A stretch of 64,000 bases of DNA from Lederbergia citrea (GTDB lineage: Bacteria > Bacillota > Bacilli > Bacillales > Bacillaceae_C). The notes beneath the pieces were generated by a model, which saw only the letters and a list, made by a program, of their open reading frames with translations, searched no databases and was not told where the DNA came from. The stretch spans positions 806,001 through 870,000 of the forward strand of contig NZ_JAGYPH010000001.1 of NCBI RefSeq assembly GCF_018343525.1. Reading direction: 5' to 3'. The translations under genes were made by a program, and so were the position numbers. Shown here piece after piece: positions 16,449 to 26,820 of the stretch. Numbering within the stretch: position 1 is the first letter of the stretch; each line of letters starts with the position of its first letter.

Positions 16449-17918
16449 ATGCAAACAATGCAAAATCAAGATAAGGTGAAATTGCAAACAATTTTGGATA
16501 TGGATGCATCTCAGATGGCTAAGGAAATAGGTGCCGGAAAACTTTCATCTGTGGAAGCAACAAAGGCATATATTGAACATATTCAGTATGTTAACCCTAG
16601 AATTAATTGCTTAGTCGAGAATCGTTTTTCGCTGGCCCTTGAGGAAGCAGAAGCTGCGGATATAAAGATTCAAGAAGGAACTGCAAAAGGAACATTAATT
16701 GGCGTGCCATTTAGTATGAAAGAAGCATTCGATGTTAGCGGCATGAAAACGACTGGAGGCCTGATGCATCGGCGAGATACTATTGCACAACATGATGCAG
16801 AAGTGGTCGCAAAGTTAAGAGCTGAAGGTGCGATTATTTTAGGTAAAACGAATACGCCAGGGCTTTGCTTTTGCCAAGAAAGCGATAATAAATTGTATGG
16901 AAGAACGAATAATCCATGGAACATCGATAAGACCGCCGGAGGGTCAAGCGGAGGGGAAGCGGCGTTAATTGCTGTTGGAGGGGCTGCTGCGGGTATCGGC
17001 TCAGATATTGGCGGTTCAATCCGCTTTCCAAGCCATTTTAATGGAGTCATTGGTTTTAAATCAGGTAAAGGAAAAGTGTCACAGCATGGAAGCTTTCCGG
17101 CAGTTGAGCATCCTCTTCAAGAACGAATGTTTGGAATAGGTCCCATATCGAAAACAATTGCTGACACAAAACTAATTTACAATATTATTGCAAAAGAAGC
17201 AGCTCCGCAAGCCAATTTAGAAGAATTTAAGATAGAAATTTTGCCGAAAACCAGTTATCCATTAACTCATGAAACAGCCATTTTGATGAATAAAATTAGG
17301 GAGAAGTTAAGACGCTCGCTACAAATTGAAGAGCATATTCCTCCTTATTTTCAAGAGAGCGCTGTTATCTGGCAGGAAGCGATGTCGATTGACGGAGGTA
17401 AAACAACGGCAGAGGCAGCATTAATGCATCGAAGCTTGAACCCGGCAAAAGAATTTTTAAAAGAAAAATTAACCGGGAAATCAGACTATCATTATTATTT
17501 ATCTTGGGCGCTTATTGGTACACGACTTTTTAAACCAAGTGCTAAGAGGGTGCAGGAAATAGAGAGAACGATATTGGCTGGGGATCAGTTCCTCCGTGAA
17601 TACTTGAAAAAACGAATATTAATTTTACCCGTTTATCATCGGACAGCTCCTAATCATGGAGACTTATATAGAGAACTTTTTTCAATCAAAAAGACTTTTA
17701 AAATGTATATGCCTTATGTTGCTTATGCCAATACATGGGGTTTGCCAGCCCTGACTATGCCAGTGGGGAATGATAGCGAAGGGATGCCCATTGGTGTGCA
17801 GCTAATTAGTCAGAATGGGAATGAAGACGCTGTCTTTCAATTAGGTGAGATACTCGAAAACGAATTCGGTGGATACAAGCGGTGTGAAGCACATGACCGG
17901 AAAAAAGTACAGTCTTGA
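16449..17918 (+). CDS. Amidase-signature family hydrolase
   Basis: The 489-residue enzyme has the amidase signature fold with its Ser-cisSer-Lys triad: Lys in GVPFSMKEAFD (about residue 91), the first Ser in GGSSGGEAALIA, and the nucleophile in GSDIGGSIRFP. The C-terminal part (LPALTMPVG, GVQLIS) resembles fatty-acid-amide-hydrolase-like members rather than GatA, and no gatB or gatC is nearby. The start at 16449 is favoured by AGAGAGG 7 bases upstream. It appears monocistronic. The substrate is unknown. Confidence 0.85.
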   Translation: MQTMQNQDKVKLQTILDMDASQMAKEIGAGKLSSVEATKAYIEHIQYVNPRINCLVENRFSLALEEAEAADIKIQEGTAKGTLIGVPFSMKEAFDVSGMKTTGGLMHRRDTIAQHDAEVVAKLRAEGAIILGKTNTPGLCFCQESDNKLYGRTNNPWNIDKTAGGSSGGEAALIAVGGAAAGIGSDIGGSIRFPSHFNGVIGFKSGKGKVSQHGSFPAVEHPLQERMFGIGPISKTIADTKLIYNIIAKEAAPQANLEEFKIEILPKTSYPLTHETAILMNKIREKLRRSLQIEEHIPPYFQESAVIWQEAMSIDGGKTTAEAALMHRSLNPAKEFLKEKLTGKSDYHYYLSWALIGTRLFKPSAKRVQEIERTILAGDQFLREYLKKRILILPVYHRTAPNHGDLYRELFSIKKTFKMYMPYVAYANTWGLPALTMPVGNDSEGMPIGVQLISQNGNEDAVFQLGEILENEFGGYKRCEAHDRKKVQS

Positions 17919-18054
17919 TTTTATCTCATTTTGCATGTAAAATACCTTGTTGTAAGAGTAAAGTGTATATATTCGGGCTGTACAAATGTCCGAAACCATA
18001 TCCCCCTAAACACGTTTATATCTTGCAAATATAAGTTGATAGGTGGTATTTTGC

Positions 18055-19023
18055 ATGTCAGAAAATCAGAAGTATAGAGTTTTGTTGTATTACCAATATG
18101 TAACAATTGAAGAGCCAGAAGTATTTGCAAACAAACATTTGAAATTTTGCAAGGAACTCGGGCTAAAAGGACGCATACTAGTTGCAGAAGAAGGTATTAA
18201 TGGAACTGTTTCTGGTACGTGGGATCAAACAGAAGCATACATGAACGAAATGAAAAGTGATCCACGCTTTGAAAGCATGGTCTTCAAAATTGATGAGTCA
18301 GATAAACATGCATTTAAAAAAATGCACGTCCGTCCTCGTGCTGAATTAGTAACTTTGCGCTTGGAAGATGATATAAATCCCCATGAGGTAACTGGGAAAT
18401 ATTTAAGTCCAAAGGAATTTTTCGAAGCGATGCAAGATGAAGACACTGTAGTTCTGGATGCACGTAATGACTATGAATTTGATCTTGGTCATTTCAGGGG
18501 AGCCATTCGTCCAGACATTAAAACATTCCGAGATCTTCCGGATTGGGTGCGTGAAAATAAACAAATATTAGAAGGAAAGAAAATTTTAACTTATTGTACA
18601 GGCGGTATCCGTTGTGAGAAATTTTCTGGCTGGCTGTTGGAAGAAGGCTTTGATGATGTGTCACAGCTACACGGGGGAATTGTCACTTACGGAAAAGACC
18701 CTGAAGTCCAAGGTGAACTATGGGACGGGCAATGCTATGTATTTGACGAAAGAATTGCTGTTCCGGTAAACCAAAAGGAACATACAATCGTTGGCCGGGA
18801 TTATTTTGACGGCACTCCTTGTGAGCGATATATAAACTGTGCGAACCCCGAATGTAATAAACAAATTCTGAGCTCGGAAGAAAATGAACATAAATACATG
18901 AGAAGCTGCACTGATGAATGTCGTGTTCATCCGAGAAATTTATATATTAAAGAACATAACCTTTCAGAGGAAGAAGTAAAGGAAAGACTTCAATTACTTG
19001 AAGGGGAAATGGCGGTAAATTAA
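18055..19023 (+). CDS. trhO: tRNA uridine(34) hydroxylase TrhO (rhodanese family)
   Basis: The 322-residue protein matches TrhO (UPF0176; YbfQ in B. subtilis), which hydroxylates U34 of tRNA using oxygen, the first step toward 5-methoxyuridine in Bacillus. It has an N-terminal ferredoxin-like domain (about 1-95; [16 protein letters not shown]), a rhodanese domain (about 115-215) with active Cys in [13 protein letters not shown], and a Cys-rich C-terminal segment ([18 protein letters not shown]) that may bind zinc. The start at 18055 is set by AGGTGG 9 bases upstream. Confidence 0.92.
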   Translation: MSENQKYRVLLYYQYVTIEEPEVFANKHLKFCKELGLKGRILVAEEGINGTVSGTWDQTEAYMNEMKSDPRFESMVFKIDESDKHAFKKMHVRPRAELVTLRLEDDINPHEVTGKYLSPKEFFEAMQDEDTVVLDARNDYEFDLGHFRGAIRPDIKTFRDLPDWVRENKQILEGKKILTYCTGGIRCEKFSGWLLEEGFDDVSQLHGGIVTYGKDPEVQGELWDGQCYVFDERIAVPVNQKEHTIVGRDYFDGTPCERYINCANPECNKQILSSEENEHKYMRSCTDECRVHPRNLYIKEHNLSEEEVKERLQLLEGEMAVN

Positions 19024-19066
19024 AAAATAGCTGGTATCCACTAAATAGGGTACCAGCTATTTTTTA
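19022..19066 (+). terminator. trhO terminator
   Basis: Long stem (AAAATAGCTGGTA / TACCAGCTATTTT) with a T-run. It could also serve the convergent pepF. Confidence 0.85.
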
Positions 19067-19081
19067 TTATTTACACGCTTT

Positions 19082-20896
19082 TTATTGATAGCTTTCAACT
19101 AAATCATCAATAAGTGAACCAACGTAGTCTACCGCTTTTTTTATAGCATCAGGTTTTGACATGTCTACACCTGAAAGTTTGATTAAATCTAGCGGCTTTA
19201 ATGTGCCTCCTGCTTTCAGCATATCCAACCAGCGATCGACGGCAGGCTGACCTTCCTCTTTAATCATTTGTGCAGCAGCTGTTGCTACGGTTAATCCTGC
19301 TGAATAAGTATATGGATACAATCCCATATAGTAATGCGGCTGGCGCATCCATGTGAGACTTGCACCTTCATCAATTTCAACTGTATCTCCCCAGAAATCT
19401 TTCAGGACGTTTGCCTTTTGCTCACAGAACACACTGGCAGTAAGTGGCGTTCCGTTTTCAGCAAGAGTATACACTCTTCTCTGGAATTCCGCTTCCAACA
19501 AATGTGTTACAAAGTTATGGTAATACGTTCCAAGCATTTGCAGAATAACCCAACGTTTCATTCTCGGGTCGTCTTCGGCTTTTGATAAAATATGTTCCCC
19601 TAGAATTAATTCATTGATTGTTGACGGCGCCTCAATGCAATACATGGATGGTCGTGTATTAACAAGCTCTTGATTCCGGCCTGCCATATAAAAATGTCCT
19701 GCATGACCTAGTTCATGAGCAAGAATAAAGGCGCCTCTCATTGTATCCGTCCAAGTAACTAAAATATATGGGTGAACGCCATAAGGGCTCGAACAAAATG
19801 CTCCTGTTGATTTACCAACATTGTCAGCGAGGTCTACCCAACGTTCCGTCAACGCTTTTTTCATAGCTACATGGTATTCTTCACCCATGACTTCTAACGC
19901 TTCAAGGATCGTTTCAGAAGCTTCTTCATAGGTCGTTGATGGATTGAATGCAGGATCAAGTGGTGCTTTTAAATCGCAAAAGCGCATTACATCGAGACCA
20001 AGCACTTCTTTTTTCAGCTTTGCAAATCTGCGCATATGTGGTGCAAGTTCCTTCTGGATAATATCAAGCTGGTTATTGTACATCTCAAGTGTCACTTGTT
20101 GCGGTTGAAGCAGCATATGTGTCACGGATTCATATTTGCGTAGACGAGATAATGCCACTTGTTTTTTTACTTCTGTCGCATATGTTGCTGCATAGGTGTT
20201 TTTATATTGTTTTAACGTATCGACAAATGATTCGTATGCTTGACGGCGAGTGTTTGTATTTGGTGCAAGTTCATATCGGTCTTCAAAAAGAGCAAATGAC
20301 ATAGGAAGCTCATTGCCATTATCATCTTGAATGGAATCAAATTGCATATCAGAGGATTTACTTAACTGATAAATATTATAAGGTGCTCCCAATACTTCGC
20401 CAAGTGAGGCAAGCGCTTCTTCCGTGTCGGGAGAGAGCTTATACGGTTTTGCTTCAAGTATATCAGCTAAATATTTCGAAAACTTTTCCAAGCCCTTTTC
20501 TTCGTTTAAGTATGTATCAACCATGCCATCCGGCAAGTCCAAAATTTCAGAATGAATAAATGATAATTCCGCATTTACTTTTGCCATCATCGCAGCAACC
20601 TTCGAAGAATCCGCTTGGTTGGCGGGATCCGTTCCGTCGGCAGACTGGCGTAAACTTGAATATGTAGCAATACGAATAATCTGTTTTTGCAAATTTTCCA
20701 TTTCAGTTAAACAAGTTGTCAATGTTTTGGCACCTTCACCCAGCTTACCCTTAAATTTCGTTATTTTCGGTAGCTCGCCTTCAATATCATGAAGCGCCTT
20801 TTCCCACTCGTCTCTAGTTTGAAATAAATCAGTTAAATCCCAAGTTAATTCTTCGGGAACTTCAGCCCGTGTTAATCGTTTTTCCATCGTTTGCAT
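19082..20896 (-). CDS. pepF: Oligoendopeptidase F
   Basis: The 604-residue zinc metallopeptidase of family M3 cleaves short peptides in the cytosol. The zinc motif HELGHAGH is near residue 393-400, preceded by AFILA and followed by the third-ligand region EAPSTINELILGEH. The C-terminal motif PHYYMGLYPYTYSAGL is typical of PepF. The length matches B. subtilis PepF. AAAGGAGG precedes the start. It is monocistronic, divergent from the permease at 21051. Confidence 0.93.
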   Translation of the reverse strand: MQTMEKRLTRAEVPEELTWDLTDLFQTRDEWEKALHDIEGELPKITKFKGKLGEGAKTLTTCLTEMENLQKQIIRIATYSSLRQSADGTDPANQADSSKVAAMMAKVNAELSFIHSEILDLPDGMVDTYLNEEKGLEKFSKYLADILEAKPYKLSPDTEEALASLGEVLGAPYNIYQLSKSSDMQFDSIQDDNGNELPMSFALFEDRYELAPNTNTRRQAYESFVDTLKQYKNTYAATYATEVKKQVALSRLRKYESVTHMLLQPQQVTLEMYNNQLDIIQKELAPHMRRFAKLKKEVLGLDVMRFCDLKAPLDPAFNPSTTYEEASETILEALEVMGEEYHVAMKKALTERWVDLADNVGKSTGAFCSSPYGVHPYILVTWTDTMRGAFILAHELGHAGHFYMAGRNQELVNTRPSMYCIEAPSTINELILGEHILSKAEDDPRMKRWVILQMLGTYYHNFVTHLLEAEFQRRVYTLAENGTPLTASVFCEQKANVLKDFWGDTVEIDEGASLTWMRQPHYYMGLYPYTYSAGLTVATAAAQMIKEEGQPAVDRWLDMLKAGGTLKPLDLIKLSGVDMSKPDAIKKAVDYVGSLIDDLVESYQ

Positions 20897-20987
20897 AAGG
20901 TGATCCTCCTTTAATTATTTCGTAAAGCTAATTAAATTATATCGGATAGGCAGTAAATAAGCTAATATTTTTAATAGTAGCAATGCA

Positions 20988-21015
20988 TTGTAATTCCATA
21001 AAAAAATGCGATAAT
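20988..21015 (+). promoter_or_regulatory. Possible sigma-A promoter of the AI-2E family gene
   Basis: TTGTAA, a 16-base spacer, then GATAAT, about 35 bases before the start codon. Confidence 0.35.
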
Positions 21016-21050
21016 AAGATGTAATTGTATAGATAGAAAAGAGGAGAACT

Positions 21051-22121
21051 ATGTTAAAGGAAAAATGGTTTAAAGTTTTCACAGCGATCATTATGATCTT
21101 TTTAATTATTTTTTTAGGAACGAAAATTAGCTTTATATTTACACCACTTGTCATTATCGTAAATACTTTATTTCCACCAATTGTTTTAGCTGGAGTCCTT
21201 TATTATTTATTAAGACCGATAGTGACACTACTTTCAAAAAAAATGCCACGGACTTTGGCCATTATCATTGTCTTTGTTGCCATTGCGGGTGGTGCTACAG
21301 GTGCCGTTTTATTAATCGGGCCAGAGCTGCAGAAGCAATTTAATCTATTACAGGAAAATATACCTAAATATACGAAACATCTTCAGCAGTGGACCTTATC
21401 GTTAACAGAAAAAGATTGGTTTATGAAGGTTCAGGAAAATGACTATTTATCATTTGAGAAAATGACAGCTGCATTTGAACAGAATGCGAAGAATATTCTC
21501 CTGGGTGCCGGTACCAAAATTGCAGGCACTGTCGGTGTAATTGCTAGTATGGTAATGGTGCTGGCATTGATTCCATTTGTATTGTTTTTTATGTTAAAGG
21601 ATGGAAAGAATGCTCCGACAAATTTGATGAAAATATTGCCAAAAAAACATCAGGGAGAAGCAGAAAGTGTATTGGAAGATATGGATGAAGCGTTAAGTTC
21701 ATACATTCAAGGACAATTAATAATTAGCTTCTGTGTCGGATTGTTCGCCTTTATCGGTTATTTAATCATTGGACTTGATTATGCGCTTGTTCTCGGTCTC
21801 ATTGCGATGGTTACCAATGTCATTCCTTTTATCGGACCATGGATTGGGACTTTTCCGGCTTTAATTGTCGGATTGTTTACGTCTCCGTTTCAAGCATTGC
21901 TAGTTATTATCGTAGTGGTTATTGTACAGCAAGCGGAAAGCAATCTTCTTTCTCCCTTTGTCATGGGAAAAAAGTTAAATATGCATCCACTTACGATCAT
22001 ATTTGTATTATTAATCGCAGGTCAGTTTGGAGGCCTTGTCGGATTAATCCTAGCAGTACCGGCTTATGCTTTATTGAAAGTAATAGTCAGTCATTTATAT
22101 CGATACATTAAGCTTGACTAA
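21051..22121 (+). CDS. AI-2E family transporter (YueF/YtvI type permease)
   Basis: The 356-residue membrane protein has the AI-2E family layout: two helices near the N-terminus, a predicted extracytoplasmic coil (about 95-150), and a block of five or six C-terminal helices with LIPFVLFFMLKDG, GLDYALVLGLIAMVTNVIPFIGPWIG and LLSPFVMGKKLNMHPL. Members export varied small molecules or ions, and the name does not prove autoinducer transport. It starts after GAGGAG and is closed by its own terminator. Confidence 0.85.
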   Translation: MLKEKWFKVFTAIIMIFLIIFLGTKISFIFTPLVIIVNTLFPPIVLAGVLYYLLRPIVTLLSKKMPRTLAIIIVFVAIAGGATGAVLLIGPELQKQFNLLQENIPKYTKHLQQWTLSLTEKDWFMKVQENDYLSFEKMTAAFEQNAKNILLGAGTKIAGTVGVIASMVMVLALIPFVLFFMLKDGKNAPTNLMKILPKKHQGEAESVLEDMDEALSSYIQGQLIISFCVGLFAFIGYLIIGLDYALVLGLIAMVTNVIPFIGPWIGTFPALIVGLFTSPFQALLVIIVVVIVQQAESNLLSPFVMGKKLNMHPLTIIFVLLIAGQFGGLVGLILAVPAYALLKVIVSHLYRYIKLD

Positions 22122-22126
22122 AATCG

Positions 22127-22156
22127 ACCCGCATTTTAATGCGGGTTATTTTTTTG
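22127..22156 (+). terminator. Terminator of the AI-2E family gene
   Basis: Stem ACCCGCATT / AATGCGGGT then TTATTTTTTT. Confidence 0.85.
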
Positions 22157-22168
22157 TTTATTTTTCCT

Positions 22169-22199
22169 CTAATATTTGTTGCTTTTATTTCACATGCTA
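22169..22199 (+). promoter_or_regulatory. Candidate forespore (sigma-G type) promoter of the 2Duf operon
   Basis: CTAATA, an 18-base spacer and CATGCTA resemble a sigma-G/F promoter (-10 CATnnTA), about 40 bases before the first DUF1657 gene. This is a by-eye match only. It fits the spore role proposed for the operon. Confidence 0.4.
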
Positions 22200-22241
22200 G
22201 AAACGTTCCCTAGAACAAATAGAGATTTGGGAGGTTATCGT

Positions 22242-22448
22242 ATGACAGTTATTACTAAAGTACAACAAACTCTTACGGGTTTGAAAACAGCTCAGGCAAG
22301 CTTGGAAGGATTCGCTCTTGATACGGATAATCAACAAGCAAAACAAATGTTTCAAACGGCTGCCCAACAAACTCAGGCAGTAATTGATTCACTGTCCCCA
22401 CGTGTACAGGAAATCATGCAAGAAGAACCACAATATAACCAACAATAA
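22242..22448 (+). CDS. DUF1657 small protein, first copy
   Basis: The 68-residue helical protein MTVITKVQQTLTGLKTAQAS... belongs to DUF1657, a family of small proteins restricted to spore-formers and often encoded with spoVA-like genes and YetF/2Duf. The start at 22242 has GGGAGG 8 bases upstream; an in-frame Met further upstream has none. It is first of three genes, and the next two both carry DUF1657 sequence. The function is unknown. Confidence 0.8.
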   Translation: MTVITKVQQTLTGLKTAQASLEGFALDTDNQQAKQMFQTAAQQTQAVIDSLSPRVQEIMQEEPQYNQQ

Positions 22449-22515
22449 ACATATTGAGGGATGGAGTTGCAATATACTCTATCCTTCACTAATAAATAGA
22501 TGGGGATGATTCATT

Positions 22516-22722
22516 GTGACAGTTTTCGCAAATGTACAAGGAACCCTTGCAAATATGAAAGCAATCCAAGCGGAATTAAGCCGTTATGCACAAGTGAGTA
22601 CAGACGAGAAAGCAAAGGCTATTTTTCATGATTGCATGATAGAAACGATTGACATTATTGATGAGTTACAGCAAAGGATTGAATTTATGAAAGCAGAAGA
22701 ACTGCAATATAGAAAATCTTGA
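22516..22722 (+). CDS. DUF1657 small protein, second copy
   Basis: This 68-residue paralogue (MTVFANVQGTLANMKAIQAE...) has the same length and pattern as the gene upstream: a K/Q-x-L motif early, then a Tyr/Phe-Ala core and a helical tail. It uses a GTG start after GGGGATGA. It lies 67 bases after the first copy and 15 bases before the 2Duf gene, so it is co-transcribed. Confidence 0.8.
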   Translation: MTVFANVQGTLANMKAIQAELSRYAQVSTDEKAKAIFHDCMIETIDIIDELQQRIEFMKAEELQYRKS

Positions 22723-22737
22723 GAGGAGGCAAGCAAG

Positions 22738-23604
22738 ATGGACATACCACAATGGCTAAATATTATTATTAGATCTTCCATTCTTGTCTTTATTTTATTT
22801 TTACTTACAAAATGGCTTGGAAAAAAACAATTGTCGCATTTATCTTTTTTTGAATATATCGCCGGTATTACAATCGGCAGTATCGCAGCGGAAGTATCTA
22901 CAGGATTGGAAACGAATTTCTTTCATGGTATATACAGTTTACTTGTCTGGACTGCGATTCCATTTTTTGCGGGTATGCTTGCAATTAAAAGCAAAAAAGC
23001 CCGTAATATCATCGAAGGAAAATCTACGGTCGTAATAAAGGACGGAAAAATTCAAGAAGAAACATTAACTAAAGAAAAATACTCTGTTGATGAATTGCTA
23101 GAATTACTTAGAAAGAAAAATGCATTTCAAGTAGCAGACGTAGAATTTGCGGTATTAGAATCAAACGGAGATTTGAATGTCTTGCTGAAAAAAGAGAAAC
23201 AGCCTCTAACTCCTGCGGATCTACAAATGGATGTTGCTCCTGAAAAAGTCCCGCAAACCGTTATCCTTGAAGGTGAAATCGTGGATTCGGCATTAGCGGC
23301 AAGTGGTTTTACTCGGGCATGGCTTGATGTCGAATTACAAAAATTAAATGTTGCAATCGATAACGTATTCGTAGGGCAAATAGATACTTATGGGAAACTG
23401 ACTGTAGATATATTTGACGATAAAATCAAATTACCACAATCAAAACCGAGGCAAAGTCTTTTGACAGCATTAAAGAAATGCCAGGCTGATTTTGAATCTT
23501 ATGCACTTCAAACAGATTCGGCTGAAGCCAAAGAGATGTATAATAGGAATGCTAAAAAACTGCAAAACATCATAAAAAAATCTCAATACCTACTTAATGA
23601 ATAA
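22738..23604 (+). CDS. 2Duf-type membrane protein (DUF421 plus C-terminal DUF1657)
   Basis: The 288-residue protein has three N-terminal helices (about 8-85), a YetF-like DUF421 domain with KWLGKKQLSHLSFFEYIAGITIGSIAAE and VVIKDGKI, and a C-terminal DUF1657 domain (about 235-288; SLLTALKKCQADFESYAL). A protein with this two-domain layout, 2Duf, is encoded by the mobile spoVA2mob operon, where it raises spore wet-heat resistance and alters the inner membrane. Here it stands with two free DUF1657 proteins but no spoVAC, spoVAD or spoVAEb. A spore-membrane role is inferred. GAGAGGAGG precedes the ATG. Confidence 0.82.
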   Translation: MDIPQWLNIIIRSSILVFILFLLTKWLGKKQLSHLSFFEYIAGITIGSIAAEVSTGLETNFFHGIYSLLVWTAIPFFAGMLAIKSKKARNIIEGKSTVVIKDGKIQEETLTKEKYSVDELLELLRKKNAFQVADVEFAVLESNGDLNVLLKKEKQPLTPADLQMDVAPEKVPQTVILEGEIVDSALAASGFTRAWLDVELQKLNVAIDNVFVGQIDTYGKLTVDIFDDKIKLPQSKPRQSLLTALKKCQADFESYALQTDSAEAKEMYNRNAKKLQNIIKKSQYLLNE

Positions 23605-23605
23605 G

Positions 23606-23637
23606 AAAAACCCTTGAGGATAAGTCTCAAGGGTTGT
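23606..23637. terminator. Terminator between the 2Duf gene and ykpA
   Basis: Stem AACCCTTGAG / CTCAAGGGTT. The T-run is poor on the plus strand; AAAAA on its left gives a good T-run for the minus strand. Confidence 0.7.
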
Positions 23638-23640
23638 TGG

Positions 23641-25290
<1,650 letters not shown>

Positions 25291-25491
25291 CTAAAGTATT
25301 ATAACATGTTTTTCTTTTAGATTCCTCTTATTTAAGAATGGAAGTTATCTAATTATTCCATCCTTTTTAAGTTTACCCTAAAATAAAGCTTGACCTTTAT
25401 ATGAAAATCCAAAAAAACCAATGAAAAATCGGTTTTTTGGATTTTAAGCTTTTTAAAAGGTAGGCTATTTTATAGAATATTGTTGATTTTC

Positions 25492-25645
25492 GCTCTAGGC
25501 GGACGCTTTCCGCGGGGCGGCCCGTGAGCTTCCTCGTCGCTTCGCTCCTGCGGGATCTCACGTGGACCGCTCATCCCGCAGGAGTCACCGCCTTCCGCTA
25601 CAATCAACGGAACCTGCTAAAATCAATATTCAGTTTAACAGAGCC
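25492..25645 (+). repeat. GC-rich repeat, type 2, copy E (forward)
   Basis: The core runs from GTTGATTTTCGCT to GCTACAATCAAC. It contains GCGGACGCTTTCCGCGGGGC, GTCGCTTCGCTCCTGCGGGA and CCCGCAGGAGTCACCGCC. The right flank (GGAACCTGCTAAAATCAATA ... AGAGCC) is shared with B and C. It converges with copy F across a transposase-like relic. Confidence 0.85.
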
Positions 25646-25661
25646 AAAAGGAAAAAGCCTC

Positions 25662-26265
25662 CAAAAGTGTGTTGGAATTTTATCGACGAAAAGGGCAATT
25701 ATTAACTTTTCTTCAAAATTAAGCTACGGAATGCAAAAACCCAACAAGGATTTTTTAATGGATATGCTGTTTGGAATAGCGAAGGGAAAATCCATTATCA
25801 AATCCGACATTGCCAAAACACTTGAAGAACCCTTCGATACTATTCAGACAGTTAAACGGTTATTTACCCATTTAGAAGCATTTCATGAAGACGATCCATA
25901 CAACAATGTGGCTGTCAATAAAAAGATTCTTGACCAGGGTGATTTCAATTAGAATCCATTTGTGTTCGTACCTTAAATAGATTAAACAGGATGCTATTAT
26001 TTATATCCATGATGACTATCTTCATGTCATTTAAAACGGAGAAGCAAAATGTCTTTTTCCATACCGTTATTAGGAGGGCAAGGGGCATTAAAGCCGATGA
26101 TAAATTCGGATGTTTTTATACCGATATTCATCAGGAATGAAGGCAATATTGGAAAAGGATTCTGCGGGCATTCAGCATTTTAAGTACATAGAAAAGCCGA
26201 GCGGTCTAAGCAACTTGTGCTCCAGCTTTGAAGGGACAAATTGAATAAGAAAGGTTTTTGGTGAT
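25662..26265 (+). pseudogene. Transposase-like relic between repeats E and F
   Basis: The first part stays open to 25952 and reads ...KLSYGMQKPNKDFLMDM, then FGIAKGKSIIKSDIAKTL and TIQTVKRL. This resembles the N-terminus of a DDE transposase family of Bacillaceae that begins with a helical KPNxxFLxDMLFGIAKGKSI-type segment. Beyond that only scattered pieces remain, such as EKDSAGIQHFKYIEKPSGL (near 26146-26203). There is no ribosome site, and the open frame begins within repeat E, so I treat it as dead. The region from 26430 to 26600 shows nothing recognisable. Confidence 0.45.
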
Positions 26266-26295
26266 TCTGGTACGATCTGTACTATTTTGAAACGC

Positions 26296-26422
26296 ATTGA
26301 TTGGAGTGGCGGCTGGCGACTCCTGCGGGATGAGCGTGCGGCTTGAGACCCTGCAGGAGCGAAGCGACGAAGCGGCTCAAGACACGCCCCGCGGAAAGCG
26401 CCCAGCCAGAACGGAAATCAAC
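26296..26422 (-). repeat. GC-rich repeat, type 2, copy F (reverse)
   Basis: The ends are ATTGATTGGAGTGGCGG and CGGAAATCAAC. It contains GACTCCTGCGGGATGAGCG, CTGCAGGAGCGAAGCGACGA and CCCCGCGGAAAGCGCC. Its orientation is opposite to copy E. Confidence 0.85.
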
Positions 26423-26600
26423 ACCCTCATCCGAACACACCAACCTTTTTCAAAAAATGTACCAAACTGTACATTTATTTGGTGATGTCTAAAATAAGCT
26501 TCACTTTAATCAAGCAACGATTTTACTTCCGAAAAAATTTATCGCCCGCGAAATTTCTTTAGCACGGATGAAAATCGGTAAACTTAAATCCATCCTTTGC

Positions 26601-26628
26601 TTGCTTTATTATTAATCTGCATTATAAT
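26601..26628 (+). promoter_or_regulatory. Sigma-A-like promoter of thiT
   Basis: TTGCTT, a 16-base spacer and TATAAT, placed about 25 bases before the riboswitch. Confidence 0.55.
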
Positions 26629-26651
26629 GGGGTTTGAGTATAATTGAATCG

Positions 26652-26744
26652 GCGTACCACAGGGGGAGCAAGTTGCTGAGAGTGGATGAAAAAATCCAGA
26701 CCCTTTGAACCTGTTAGATAATACTAGCGCAGGGATGTGGCAGA
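26652..26744 (+). promoter_or_regulatory. TPP riboswitch (thi box)
   Basis: The conserved elements are present in order: ACCACAGGGGGAGC, GCTGAGAG, ACCCTTTGAACCTG, GATAATACTAGCG and the closing CAGGGATGTGG, which pairs with the start to close P1. It senses thiamine pyrophosphate and lies upstream of the thiamine transporter gene. Confidence 0.95.
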
Positions 26745-26775
26745 ATAAGAAATGGTGTATAACACTGTTTCTATT

Positions 26776-26820
26776 CCCCTATGGATACGTACGGAAAAAC
26801 AAATCATAGGGGGTTTTTTT
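26776..26820 (+). terminator. Riboswitch expression platform: hairpin ending at the thiT start codon
   Basis: CCCCTATG pairs with CATAGGGG, followed by GTTTTTTT and then ATG. The right arm is also the only Shine-Dalgarno sequence (AGGGGG) of thiT. The structure can therefore end transcription and hide the ribosome site at once when TPP is bound. Confidence 0.75.

Noticed and set aside
25524..25952. A 142-codon gene starting inside repeat E
   Set aside because: The first third reads through the GC-rich repeat, there is no ribosome site, and the rest is a broken transposase-like segment.
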